Source: Paragonimus heterotremus (lineage: Eukaryota > Platyhelminthes > Trematoda > Plagiorchiida > Troglotrematidae). Taken from it: a stretch of DNA of 64,000 nt. Positions 1 to 10,178 of the stretch are shown here, in pieces. A program made the translations under genes and the position numbers. Each line of letters begins with the position of its first letter. The first letter of the stretch is position 1. The notes under the pieces are model-generated. The model saw only the letters and a program-made list of their open reading frames with translations, was not told where the DNA came from and ran no database searches. The stretch lies in NCBI GenBank assembly GCA_013368495.1, contig LUCH01001750.1, positions 50,818 through 114,817 of the forward strand. The letters run 5' to 3'.

Positions 1-99
1 ACCTGATAACGTTCACTAACACAAGTAGATGTTCCGACAGAAACATTTAAGGCAGTTAGAGTGAGAATCTGGAATGTTCCATTTGTAGTTGATTGGTTA

Positions 100-190
100 G
101 ATAACACTTCGTAGCTCAGCATTTGCCGTGTTTGGACATGTTTCTATCGCTGGTTCGAATCTAGCCGGAGTCCAGATTTTTCGCAAGTGG
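100..190 (+). repeat. tRNA-derived SINE-like fragment (family B)
   Basis: The stretch has an A-box-like TCGTAGCTCAG and a B-box-like GGTTCGAATCTAGCC about 45 bases further on, the spacing of an internal RNA polymerase III promoter. A closely similar stretch occurs at 41986-42065, including the shared downstream GATTTTTC. Two dispersed copies with tRNA-like boxes suggest a tRNA-derived SINE rather than a tRNA gene. No cloverleaf with a paired acceptor stem can be drawn. Confidence 0.45.
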
Positions 191-513
191 GTCTATTCTA
201 AATTATCAAATCTGCCAAACTACTTATCACTAAGAGATGTATACATCATACGAGTTAGATAATTGGCAATGTATACGACCTGTGAGGTCACAGATTACGT
301 CAACTTACTGTGAACTGTCTGTTGTGACAGGCACTACAAGTTTTGCAATCGGCGCACTGCCACGGTGATTGTCGAGCTCGTTCAGTCAGTTCTGGCCAAT
401 AATCCAGGCAGACTGGATGGGCTGAATGAATGAAAAACAAAGGCAAAATTACACAGTTGAGATAGCAACAAAGTTTCCTTAATGTCAGAACCGAAACATA
501 AACTAGGTGAGAA
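191..513. other. 3' flank of the large minus-strand gene, nothing recognised
   Basis: This is the region downstream of the stop codon at 514-516 on the minus strand. I see no AATAAA or ATTAAA on that strand here, so the cleavage site is undefined and the transcript may run beyond the window. No other gene or repeat was recognised. Confidence 0.3.
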
Positions 514-916
514 CTAGGGATGCCTACTTTGAACTGCGTTTCTAGCAGATGACAACTGGATCAGTGGTTGCGTTCCTTGTACTGCATTACACTCTCTCAA
601 AACCAAATTCAACGGGGTGGTCGACAAAGGATCCTCATGGCCGACTATATTTTTGTTTGAATCTGGTTTCATTATGTTAACGGGAGGGCAATCGCCAGAG
701 GTAACCACGTCGAACAATGTGTACGAAGAGGTTAACTCTGCAGGAATCGGACCTGAATAGTTGGGAGCCATTTGGGCCCAGTTGAGTGCGGCTACAACGT
801 TGCGGAAAATTTCCGATAAACAATTGGCGCCAATCGGACGGTGACGAAACCACATCTGCCCAGACGGATTGGAATGCCATGCCAGAAAGTAGGCATCCTC
901 TTTCGATCCACGTGCA
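514..916 (-). CDS. Exon 4 (last) of a large winged-helix/zinc/DUF3504 protein: end of the DUF3504 domain
   Basis: The final exon encodes residues about 1603-1735 of the assembled protein and ends in TAG at 514-516. It starts after a good acceptor: a pyrimidine-rich run ending CACTCAG, with the exon opening at 916. The phase (one base completing an AA|T Asn codon) matches the GTAAGT donor at 1031, giving a 115-nt intron. The first ~45 residues (SKEDAYFLAWHSNP then GQMWFRHRPIGANCLSEIF) follow the pattern of the end of the QRICH1/ZMYM C-terminal domain, where FYLSKCP is followed by a FYL..P...WY..P segment. The rest is a low-complexity tail. An acceptor nearer the donor (after ACTTAG at about 996) would leave the wrong phase and a stop, so it was rejected. 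Confidence 0.75.
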
Positions 917-1031
917 CTGAGTGATATAATGATGCGTGGTAAATCAAAGAGAAGATAGTAGGACGCGTCAGATGCGACCAAAAGAAGCAATGTGACTAAG
1001 TATGATGGACGTTAGAAAAAGGAACACTTAC

Positions 1032-3342
1032 TTTGGTCTTTTGGAAAGGTAGAACGCATGTAGACATGTGAAACAATAGGCATGATTATTGGCCGGAAAG
1101 TGTCCGAACAAATAGCCAACCTTGGAAGTCTCTTTTTTAGATCGTTGCGTGGACCGCGTAACCGGTTCAGAAGATGTGTTCTCTCGGCTCAATGCAACCA
1201 GCTGTTTTCGTTGCGACCCAGGCGCTGTGTCTGATGCGCCCGATTCGGATTCATTCCACGTGTCATTAGACCAATATAAGTCGGAAACATGTGTGTTTGA
1301 CATGTATAATAAACGGAGTTGTGGCTGTTCAATTATGTGTTCGTAATCTTCATGAAACACGTTTGGATTGATAAAACTAATTGGCCCGTGATAAGCATTT
1401 CGCCTGGTCACTCGCTGATCGATCACGGCTGAATTAGGACCAGTCAATAAAACAAATTTCAGTTGCGATTCAATACCATATCGAAGTTGTGGACCACTGT
1501 GAAGACACAAAATTCTGCTCATTAGATAAATTAGAGTGTAAATCAGTTGTTGTGGATTAGATTTGCCGAAGAAATGACGATTCCATAGAAATTTTTCAGC
1601 TGCTGTTAATGAAAACACAGGATCTACCAAGTAGAATTGGCGATTTTCACTAAGTTTGGTTCGACTATCTTCTTCATTAGACGAAATCAGATGAGGAACT
1701 ACGGAATTGGCTGGCGGTGGACGTGACAAAAATGGGTTTGGACAGTAGGAAGAAATAAAGTTGGGTGTGCTGATAACACCACCTGGTTCATAGAAAGTCT
1801 GTACAGGTGGTTGGAATTCTGAACAACGGCGAAGACCGAAGTGTCTATCCGGGAAAATAAGAGGTAACCTGGGTCTCAAAGGTAACATGGAACCAAACGA
1901 ATTCTTCAAAGTGTGGGGTAGAATGAGCCGTTTTGAACGTAATGAGTTTCCAACGGAAACGTTAGGACAACGAATCGTTGATGGAATTGTTGCACTCATT
2001 GTGATCAGTGAAGATTGAGATAACATGGTCTGAGATAATACAGGAGTTGCACTTGTGGTCGAATTCGACACTTTGGATAGAGTAAAGTTGGAATTGGATA
2101 GACTAGAAGCTATTAGCTGGGACTGTGTGAGCTCTGTGACGGAAGATGTGACACTACTCCCTTTGGATGAAGGGCTTGTGGAATCAGACTGCTTGATGTC
2201 CGTGGGGTCCATATGTAACAACAGTTTAGATGTCTGGCTATCAACATCCAAACCTACTGTAGAGAGTGAGTTGACCATAAGAGAGGTTAATGGTCCACCG
2301 ACCGGCTGAGTCTTACGTTTTCGGGGTTCATGTCTGAAAACTGTCGAACTGATAGGGTTAGGATTATTAGACAGGTCGGCTACATTTTTCACACTAGAAA
2401 TCAACAATCCCTCGGAATTTTTCGAACATAGTTGTTCGGAATTTGGTAATGGTGGTTTGAACGCTGAAGGCAGACCATCGTCTGGCTTGGTCAAACCCGC
2501 CTTCATTGTGTACAAATGAGCGTGCTGCGACGGTAGCGAGAGGTGGGCACCCATCAGACTGGGAGTGTTCACACCGGCAACGCTCATAGTGTCAACTGAT
2601 GAAAGTTTTCCGGTGACGATCGAAGGAAAAGTCCAGGAAACGGAAGGATGAGAAGCTACTGCTAAAGTATCAGAAGTTGCAAAGCTACGCGAAAATCCTT
2701 GCACGGGAGGAAATAATCTCGAAGACATCTGTAAGCCAGTAGGTGGATATTCGGAGTACTTTATAACGTTCCTGACTGAAGTTGGTACTGTTGGAGCGTA
2801 CAGACGGTGTACGGAGTCTTGAGAAAACCTCATTCGTTTTGGAACAACCCCATGTAGTCCTACATGTGCACCGGTCAACCCTCCGGAGGGATATGGATAG
2901 CCAGAAGATTGTAAGTTTGCAGCGAACATAGATCCAGGCGATTGAGAATAATACGAAGCAGCTGATCCGTTGGGAAACGACCCTACGGCATTTAATCCCA
3001 TGATCCGAACACTTTGTGACTGTCCACTGGCATACTGGTAAGAAGGATCGCCCAAAACATTAGGAGCTTGAGCATAATTAATTGGTAACGCACCGTAGAC
3101 CGGTGTGCCGTATTTCGGATAAGCTGGCGATCTCTGAACATTTGGAGGAAAGATTCCTTCCAATAAATGTGCTCTATGGTTCGGAGCACTAAACATATTC
3201 AAACTAGTTGCAAATAAAAGACGGAAGGACTTAAACAGATATAACACATGGAACGGAAAAGTTGACTTGTTGCACGTCAAATGTTCATCGCATCCATTAC
3301 ACAAGAGAGCCGTATTCAAATTGCAAAACAACAGACATGGGT
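1032..3342 (-). CDS. Exon 3 of the same gene: zinc-cluster end, Ser/Pro-rich linker and main part of a DUF3504 (QRICH1/ZMYM-type) domain
   Basis: A single open frame of 769 codons ends at a GTAAGT donor (1031). The start at 3342 is inferred: an AAAG acceptor there lets one base from exon 2 complete an Asp codon. The acceptor's pyrimidine tract is poor. The first ~25 residues are Cys/His rich (ALLCNGCDEHLTC) and continue the zinc cluster of exon 2. A long Ser/Pro/Thr-rich, probably disordered stretch follows. At about residues 1405-1601 the sequence resembles the DUF3504 domain: AEKFLWNRHFF, then NPQQLIYTLIYL, and finally CLHAFYLSKRP before the splice. DUF3504 is the tyrosine-recombinase-like domain that QRICH1, ZMYM2-4 and WOC are reported to have taken from Crypton transposons. 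A second acceptor (TAG at 3204-3206) could start a shorter exon at 3203. Coding status is firm; the 5' boundary is less so. Confidence 0.78.
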
Positions 3343-4320
3343 CTTTGTAGTGGATCGATGGTCAGTTGCCCTTTAGGGAGTTCAAATCCTAGATGTGCAT
3401 ATCGATTTGGCTCGGCCCTCAGCACAAAAAGTCGATATCTGAGCCGGTTCAAACAGAAGTCGCACACGCGAGTGCGCACATATGCGGCCATAGTTCGAAG
3501 TTTGCGGTTGTGTATTCAATGCAATCGGAAAGCTGATATTCAACCCGGCTCGAAACGTTGGTAATATCTGGTCGTCCCGTAAGCCTGTCAAGCTAATGGA
3601 CAAGCCCATTTGGTTTAAGTCAGAAATATGGAATCATTACAATTAAATTCGGAGTTGATGATCAACTAACCAATATAGTTCAAAGAGTTGTTTTTTTAAG
3701 GGAAACTGTTGAAGGTATTAACAATACTGAGCGGAAGTCAACGTGTGCATTTTGCATGCGCTCGGTAAAGACAGAGTAGAACGACTTAAAGTTCATGTTG
3801 ATGGTATACGAACCCCGCAGTAATAAACTATGAAGCCATACGATAGGTTACAGAAGATTTTGCTACAGTCAGTCGCATTTGTCTGAAATCCGTTTAGTCA
3901 CACATGGTGAATTGGTGGAGAAAGCCGTAAAAATGACCGCGACAAGGTTGCTTCAACACGAGACCTGCCGGAGAAGCTTAGTAGGATGGGCTTCTTTCGG
4001 TAGACTTCGAAGCCTCAAAGGATCGTTTCGGAACGTTCAACACAAGCGAATGAAAATGGGTTGGACTTAGAGCAGTTCATCATCGTTCTGAAACATCTCT
4101 GAATGACTGTCATGGAACAGTAGACCCTAACATCATTCTTCAGGTACCCCCGATCAGACGTACATCGTAATCATGGGCTAGCATGTACACTCCGTCAAAA
4201 ATGAGCCACATTCTTGTGACGTGGTGTGTAGGTACTGGAATATTAGTGTGCAGAAGGACGTCTCCTTACATATTCAGCGTGTTAAATGATGGTGTAGATC
4301 TATTCCATATGTTGACACAA

Positions 4321-4735
4321 CAGGTTTAATGAGATCGGAGATTTCGGTTTGTCTCGAAAGTCCTAATCGCAAGGTTATTGATTGGAGTTAACAGACAGTA
4401 ACTGTGGCTCCGATCGAGACGATCGGGCAACCTGACCATTGCTGACAAGCGAAAGTGGTTGAACGTTCACATATGATAATTCGATCGTGCCTAGTGTGAG
4501 GTCAGTGGGGCAGTGATCAACATGGTTGCCTCATGAAAGCTTGACCAGAGCGTTAGTCCCGGCCGTAGCAAGTATATGCACTACTGACGAGCTCTAACGA
4601 GAGCGAAACTCGAGTCTAGTGCTTCTTTTCGAAAGGGGCCGATTGGAAAGTCTATGGGAATGCGACTGTTGCGACCAATTGTGGGTGATGTTCAACTTGA
4701 AATAAACCAAATCCCCGACTACTCATCAGTAATAT
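4321..4735 (+). repeat. SINE-like repeat, family A, full-length-looking copy
   Basis: The segment from CAGGTTTAATGAGAT to GACTACTCATCAGT matches, by eye, stretches at 29355-29585 (+), 36036-36511 (-), 38355-38480 (-) and 41065-41280 (+). Across copies the middle carries an A-box-like GGCGCAATGGTCAAC and a B-box-like GAGGTTCYAGYCCCGGC, as in tRNA-derived SINEs. A conserved tail follows (CGAAACTCGAGT, CTTCTTTTCGAAAG, AACCAAATCCCCGACTAC). This copy is the longest and shows the consensus best. Confidence 0.6.
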
Positions 4736-5113
4736 TTTTCTTACCGTCCAACTCACTCGTCAATCAAACCACACCCCCGAACCAGCCATCGCGCGTCAAT
4801 GGTCTGCAAGCAGCATACACACAGATTTTCGAATTTGAGTCCACAGTCTCAAGGATACAGACTTCTCACAGACGTATTGCCTTTTCTGAGAGCGTTTCTA
4901 ACTGGCAATATGAACGGTCGTGCATTCCATAAAGTGGCGGGTGTCATCTAATTTTGTTTAGTACGATGATTAAGGTTTTCTTAGCTCTTGACCACGTCAT
5001 CACCCGTGGCTTTCCATGACAATAGGCAGCCGCAGTAAGCAATACACGGTGTGACAGACGTTTCTTCAACACACGGGGTAAGTGAGTTCGCTAGCATAGA
5101 CTACATCCCTGAT

Positions 5114-5126
5114 AATTCGGCTATCG
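5114..5126 (+). repeat. Left target-site duplication of RTE copy A
   Basis: AATTCGGCTATCG here and AATTCGGTTATCG at 7310-7322 differ at one base and lie exactly at the ends of RTE copy A. This is expected after target-primed insertion followed by ageing. Confidence 0.6.
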
Positions 5127-7309
5127 TTCACATAACAAGTCTACAAGAGATATCCGTAGGAAACTGAAACGTAATCTAAAGGCTGATCGTCAGGTTTGGT
5201 TGGTGGAAAAAGTTAAGAAGATGGAAACCGATTTTACTTCAGGGAACACCGGCAAACTCTTTGAGCTGACCCGGGCCACTGGTCCCAGGCGACCGTCTGT
5301 CAGTGAAGCTATCAGCGAGGCAGATGGCACACTAATCTATAAGAAGTCCAGAAGGTTACAGCGTTGGGCGGAACACTTTGAGGGTCAATTTAGCTGGCCC
5401 CCTGTTTCCACCGTGCTGCCACCACAAACTTGTGATGCAGCACCCTGGTCGGTAGATTTGGAACCACCCACTGAAACTGAGGTTCGCAATTGCATTTCGG
5501 CTCTCAATCATAATAGGGCTACTGGTCCAGATGATCTCACGCCGGCACTTTTCAAAGAAGGTGGAAAGGCGTTAGTGGAGGCTTTGACTCAGTTGTTTCA
5601 ACCTGTGTGGTCGACCGAAACCATCTCTCCGTGCTGGGGTCACTCGATGATAATTCCCATATTTAAGAAAGGAGCCCGGGGCTCTTGTGAAAACCATAGG
5701 GGGATTAGTGTGACCCCAGTCATTTCAAAGGTTCTGGTATCCATTATACTTTGTTGACTCACTGCAACTCGAGAGGTAAACATTAGGGAAGAATAGACAA
5801 CGTTTCGCCCTGGGTGAGGTTGTATAGATCACATTTTTACCCTCCTTCAAATTCTGGAGCATGTGTACCGGCGGCCAACAATCGTCGTATTTCTCAACTG
5901 TAAACGTGCGTTCGATTCAGTGGATCGATCTACACTTTTAGAGTCGCTTAAACGGAGGGGTGCACCGACCTAGTATGCAAACATACTGTCGATGCTTTAT
6001 TCCCATACTTCAGCTCGGGTTGTGGTTTACGGCGAACTATCTGACAGTTTCAGCATCAGGAGCAGAGTACGTCAAGGCTGCCCCATTTTATCATTTTTGT
6101 CCAATTTCGTCATAGACGAAATAATGGAGGACTGTCTGCGGCACTCAAATGATGCCAGTGTGGACCTCCTACCTGGTGGAAGACTGACTAATCTTGATTA
6201 TGCTGACAACAAGGTGTTGCTGTTTGACAACTTTCAAGCGGTATAGACAACGCTAAAAGCTATTTCGCGTTCTGCTGAGTACATCGGAATGAGCCTTGCA
6301 GTCTCAAAATGCACAGTGTTTCTGCAAGATTGCTGCGATTACGTAGATTTAATGTTAGATAATGAAGTTATAGTTGTTGATCGGTTTGTGCAGTTAGGAA
6401 GTTGCATGCGCGCTGAAGGAGGTGCAGGAAATGAAATAGAACTGCATACCTCTAAGGCTTGGGCGATGTTCGCTAATCTGAGAAACCTATGGCGACAGAG
6501 AGGTATTTCTCTGAAGCTTAAAGGTCGCCTAAATCAGACAACAATGAGGGCTGTATTACTTTACGGCAGAGAATCCTGGTCGTTCAAGATAGAGGACGTG
6601 AACCGTTTTCAGGTATGTGATCATCGATATTTGCGTTCAACCGCCCGTATCGGATGACCTCAGCGAGTAAGCAACGAGGAGGTTAGGAAGCGGGTGTTTG
6701 GCATTGATTGTGAAACAAGTTCTTTTGTTCAACCACTACATTTGCACAGACTTAGATGGTTAGGTCATGTACGAAGGATACCAGCTAGTCGTTTGCCACA
6801 CCGATCACTGTTTGCCGATGCTGCGGCTGACTGTCCTAAGGTGCGAGGTGGACAGATGATGACCTGGCGTAGACAAATGAAATCGTTCACGAAGGGATTG
6901 GCCATTGTAGATCGGGTTCGTCTCCGGGTTGGGGCCTTTGCGACTCACAGAATTGGTGGATTGAGACGTTAGGTGGGATGGCGGCTAACCGAGCTCAGCG
7001 ACGTGAATGTCGTTGTTAGACCGAGTTGTCTATGAAGTGAGTGTAGTTGGTGACGCGGGACAGTGAAAGCCGTAAGGAAGCTATCTTGCTGATGACGCCT
7101 CACTTTCACTTACAGTTCCGTTGTTTGTTTGTAAGGTGTAGGCGCCTTGGTATTTTATGTTTGAATATAGACGTAGCTATTTTTAATAGTTAGGTCCCCC
7201 CTTCCGTCTCCTTCTTTCTTTTTCCTCCAAATGTTTTTTTCCTTCGTGGTTGTGTCGCAGTTAAGCATCAGTGTGATCCACTGATGTATTGCTGTCTATG
7301 ATCATGATG
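5127..7309 (+). mobile_element. RTE-type non-LTR retrotransposon, copy A: 5'-truncated and inactivated
   Basis: Broken reading frames give the N-terminal flank (5200 on: KMETDFTSGN, RATGPRRPSVSEA, RWAEHF), then reverse transcriptase blocks (NHRGISVTPVISKVL; FLNCKRAFDSVDR; VRQGCP; LDYADNKVLLF). The RTE C-terminal part follows (VDRFVQLGSC, LLYGRESWSF, LHRLRWLGHVRRIPASRLP). The endonuclease domain is missing, as is common for 5'-truncated copies. The 3' UTR (about 6975-7309) ends in a GATCATGATGA tail. The RT active-site box reads YADN instead of YADD. Four in-frame stops lie between 5755 and 5975 and more occur later (6244, 6655), so it cannot encode a working protein. It was inserted in the sense opposite to the host gene. 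Confidence 0.9.
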
Positions 7310-7322
7310 AATTCGGTTATCG
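7310..7322 (+). repeat. Right target-site duplication of RTE copy A
   Basis: Partner of the 13-base sequence at 5114-5126, with 12 of 13 bases identical. It lies directly after the ATGATGA tail of the element. Confidence 0.6.
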
Positions 7323-7830
7323 GTTGCGAAATCCGGAATTCCACAAATATGCGTCGACGGACTGTCGAGTTGCATACGTAATCGGTTCATTCGATGCTTT
7401 CGCTATCTTCATAGATATATCATCAGCAATAGCACACGCCGATAGGTTGAAGTTACCCAGTTGCGTGAAGCGATCAACAGTCTCAAGCATCTGTTTCGAA
7501 ATGATAGGATGAAAACCAAGCCAATCTTGCAATGACATACCAATTTGAATGTGTAAAGTACACACCAGACGGAATTAGTCGAATCATTTAACCGATTCAC
7601 CATAGTCTGCATACTGTTTGCAGAAGAACGAAGTAAAATGGTGTCGTCAGCATACACAATGGGGATCAGTTCGAAACCTGACAGAAGTCCCACTCCTATG
7701 TACCACGTAGAAGAGTGTTGAGAAGAATCAACACTTCTGTAAAAGGTGAACTGATCTCCAGATAGCCGCACGTAAAATATACACTCTGTATTCGAAGCGG
7801 CCGCTAGACTCGAAAATATCATGAATATTG
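7317..7830 (-). pseudogene. Degraded RTE-like reverse transcriptase fragment, separate family
   Basis: Minus-strand frames carry ELIPIVYADDTILLRSS at about 7620-7690, the RT catalytic box with YADD intact. After a frameshift they carry ETVDRFTQLGNF and DDISMKIAKAS, the connection region seen in RTE elements (VDRF..LGS...DEI..RI.KA). The fragment is frameshifted and short. RTE copy A ends right at its 3' side, so copy A appears to have landed in or beside this older element. Confidence 0.65.
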
Positions 7831-9574
7831 TAAGTAGTGGTCAAAATTTGCCGGAAATACACGACCGGTTTCGTGGTTGTTGTCACTCATTATGTATGTG
7901 CACCCGCTGAACCTAGACTACAAATCGTAAATGAGTTAGGATCTACAACCACGAGTATTGGCTATGAAAAAAAGTCGATGTTTCAGTGTGTGTCACACAG
8001 TGAATAAACGATCGCTACATCCGAAATCAGGATGAAAACCGGCTTGTTACTCCCGTACTTAGCACTATAAAATTCATGAGAACCATGAATGCAATAGAGG
8101 CCAGATTAATACCTTTGTCATTATCACACGATCCTCTGGCACTTTCTTTGGAACTGGGCATGATCAGTGTTAGCTATCAGTTACCATGTAACTCTACCGT
8201 CCTCTATATGGAACGAGATGTGGCCAATTTGAACATCATATTGCCATCAAAACTGAAAGGGACTGGAGAGATAAGGACCAGACGTGAAGTTTTTTAACCC
8301 TCGATAGTTAAAGCCCAAAGACTACTTCGGCTTTCGACACAGAATCGTTGACAGAGTCACACACACCAGTTCCATCATCCACAAATGACAGAACTAGCCC
8401 ACGCCAGTTGAACTGATTTCCATAGCGTTCAACCCATTTACCAAACCGTTGCAACAAGCGCTAGATTCTTGGGCCATCTTTTTCACATAAACCGGTTGAA
8501 CTAACAGAATGCCTATGACTAGTGCAATTATGAATTAGGAGCCTGTCTGACATGGTTGTACCGATTAGGACCAGGCTCCCAGACAGCGTAGCCATCAGAA
8601 TCAATGCAACACGCAAGCCTGATCGCCATGCCAACGTAGAACGAGGTGGCAGCACACTAAAGACTATGTCAACACAACATCAGTGCGCAAGGTGGCTATC
8701 AACAACAAAATTTTCATCGTAACCAAAACCCACACATTTTCACCCATACGACGCTGGATGCTTCCACGATAAATGAAATTCGACATTTTCATCAAACGAC
8801 TATTCAGCTACGAGAATCCTCATAAGTGGCTACAATGATGGAACGCACACAACAAACTGTGGGTTTGGATTTCTAGCAGATAAATATCTTTAAATGAGAT
8901 ATCTCTTGTTCAAAAGCGTATGAGAATGAAGATGGGATATCCTGAAGCCCCCTGAATTAATGTTGAAGTAAAGAAATGCGTCGAAAGTACCTTTTGGCAG
9001 CCGCGGTCACTACAGTTGTTTACCTTCACCTTCCCATCCAGCGACTTAAGGGTGTTCTTGTGGATGTCGTCGAAGCACTGTTGACGAGTTGACTGCAGTG
9101 TTGAACGGGTCCACAGGATTTTTATTTTGTGCTGTGGTTTCCGCGGCGATATCGTCATCTCATGAAATAGTTTTGATAGATCTGTCATTACAATTGTTCA
9201 TTAGATCCCTTTCCGTCTAAATGATAGAACAATTGCCTTGAATGTTGTAGAGGAGGCAGATGTGATTATAGTTCCCTTTGCAGCTAGAACACGACCATGA
9301 AAACCGGTGATATTCCAATGTTTTACTGTTTTTATGTGGATTCATCATATCTTGTCATAGTTAGACCAACTTTGGGCAGACTATACTATAGATGTTTCAA
9401 TCTATCTGTTATCATCATCGTCGTGTGATTAGCCCAGTTAGCTTGGTGAGAAAAGAGGGCAATTGGCGATATGCTGGAGCAAAAATATCTACAAAACGTT
9501 GGGTGACCTCATAGATTATCACGGAGGGTGTCATACGTACTACTACATACAATAAAAAAATGGGTACAGCTTAC

Positions 9575-10178
9575 CGTGCAAATTACAATCTTTGCAGATC
9601 AGAAACGGTTCATCTTTGACCGCCTGTGTACCGCAATGATAACACAGGTCTTCGGCTTCCTTCTCACACTTTTCCTCGGTCATCTGGTGGTTCCAAGTCA
9701 TCGGATCGAGATTGGGCAGCACAGTGATAAGTGTTGATTCGTGAGTACTATCCTGCTTGGATAAGACAGAGAAGTCGCATGGCATGGTCGCAGGCAAATT
9801 AGTCAACATGCCAGGATGTTGGAAGCCATTAGGACACGAAACCACGGGAGTGGGACATGTGGAAAAGGTGAAAAACGGGCTGTTGAATGCATGTGAGAGT
9901 GTAGCATCGGGAGCTTGGGAGACAGGAAACGAGCTGGGCAGAATCGGGGTCGGCAAAACCGTGGGACAGACACCATTGACTGGAGTTAATCCGATGAACG
10001 AATTTGAAGAACAAAAGCCGTTCTGACTGACAGAAATCACAGGATGAGGGACATTGGCTTTTAGTGTGGCGGGGTTTGCGACCGTGGTGTTTTGACCGAA
10101 CGGAGATGTTGGGATTGAATGCGTTCGGCTTGCGGAATCAGTTGAAAATGACCCGGTGGTGGTTTCAAGCTTCAGTTT
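9575..10178 (-). CDS. Exon 2 of the large gene: Ser/Pro/Thr-rich stretch ending in the first half of a Cys/His zinc cluster
   Basis: This exon encodes residues 631-831 plus one base. It starts after a CAG acceptor (TTTTGAAAACAG) in phase 0, matching the phase-0 end of exon 1, and ends at a GTAAGC donor in phase 1. Most of it is disordered and rich in Pro, Ser and Thr. The last ~25 residues contain CYHCGTQAVKDEPFLICKDC followed by NLH, a C-x2-C-x12-C-x2-C-x2-H pattern with a LIC..C core like the first finger of the KAT6 double PHD module. Joined to exon 3 it continues as DPCLLFC, then ALLCNGCDEHLTC, giving a compact cluster at residues ~809-855. Spacing departs from a canonical PHD (C-x2-H-x2-C, not C-x4-H-x2-C), so PHD-like or B-box-like are both open. 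The opposite-strand frame is a shadow. Confidence 0.75.

Larger units (their letters stand above)
3343..9574 (-). other. Intron 2 (about 6.2 kb) of the large gene, filled with repeats
   Basis: It is bounded by the GTAAGC donor at 9574 and the AAAG acceptor at 3343-3344. It holds a SINE-like repeat (4321-4735), an RTE copy in the opposite orientation (5127-7309) and an older minus-strand reverse transcriptase remnant (7317-7830). At 3262-3609 several frames are open by chance or because of a repeat. At 8300-9190 some short minus-strand frames carry no recognised domain. Otherwise nothing was recognised. Confidence 0.5.

Noticed and set aside
960..1031. 36-nt intron between exon 3 and exon 4 (acceptor after ACTTAG)
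   Set aside because: It leaves the wrong phase and a quick stop; the CAG at 917 restores both the frame and the domain pattern.
3262..3609. Open frames on both strands just above exon 3, including a 100-codon plus-strand frame
   Set aside because: Three frames are open together with no recognised domain; probably a repeat or chance. Only the minus frame that runs into exon 3 was kept.
9270..9325. Minus-strand WSCSSCKGNYNHICL as the next exon after exon 2
   Set aside because: The phase would fit an acceptor at 9326, but no usable donor follows, and the junction to 3342 gives a better zinc cluster that is continuous with exon 3.
9757..10026. 89-codon plus-strand frame
   Set aside because: Antisense shadow of exon 2; no motif.
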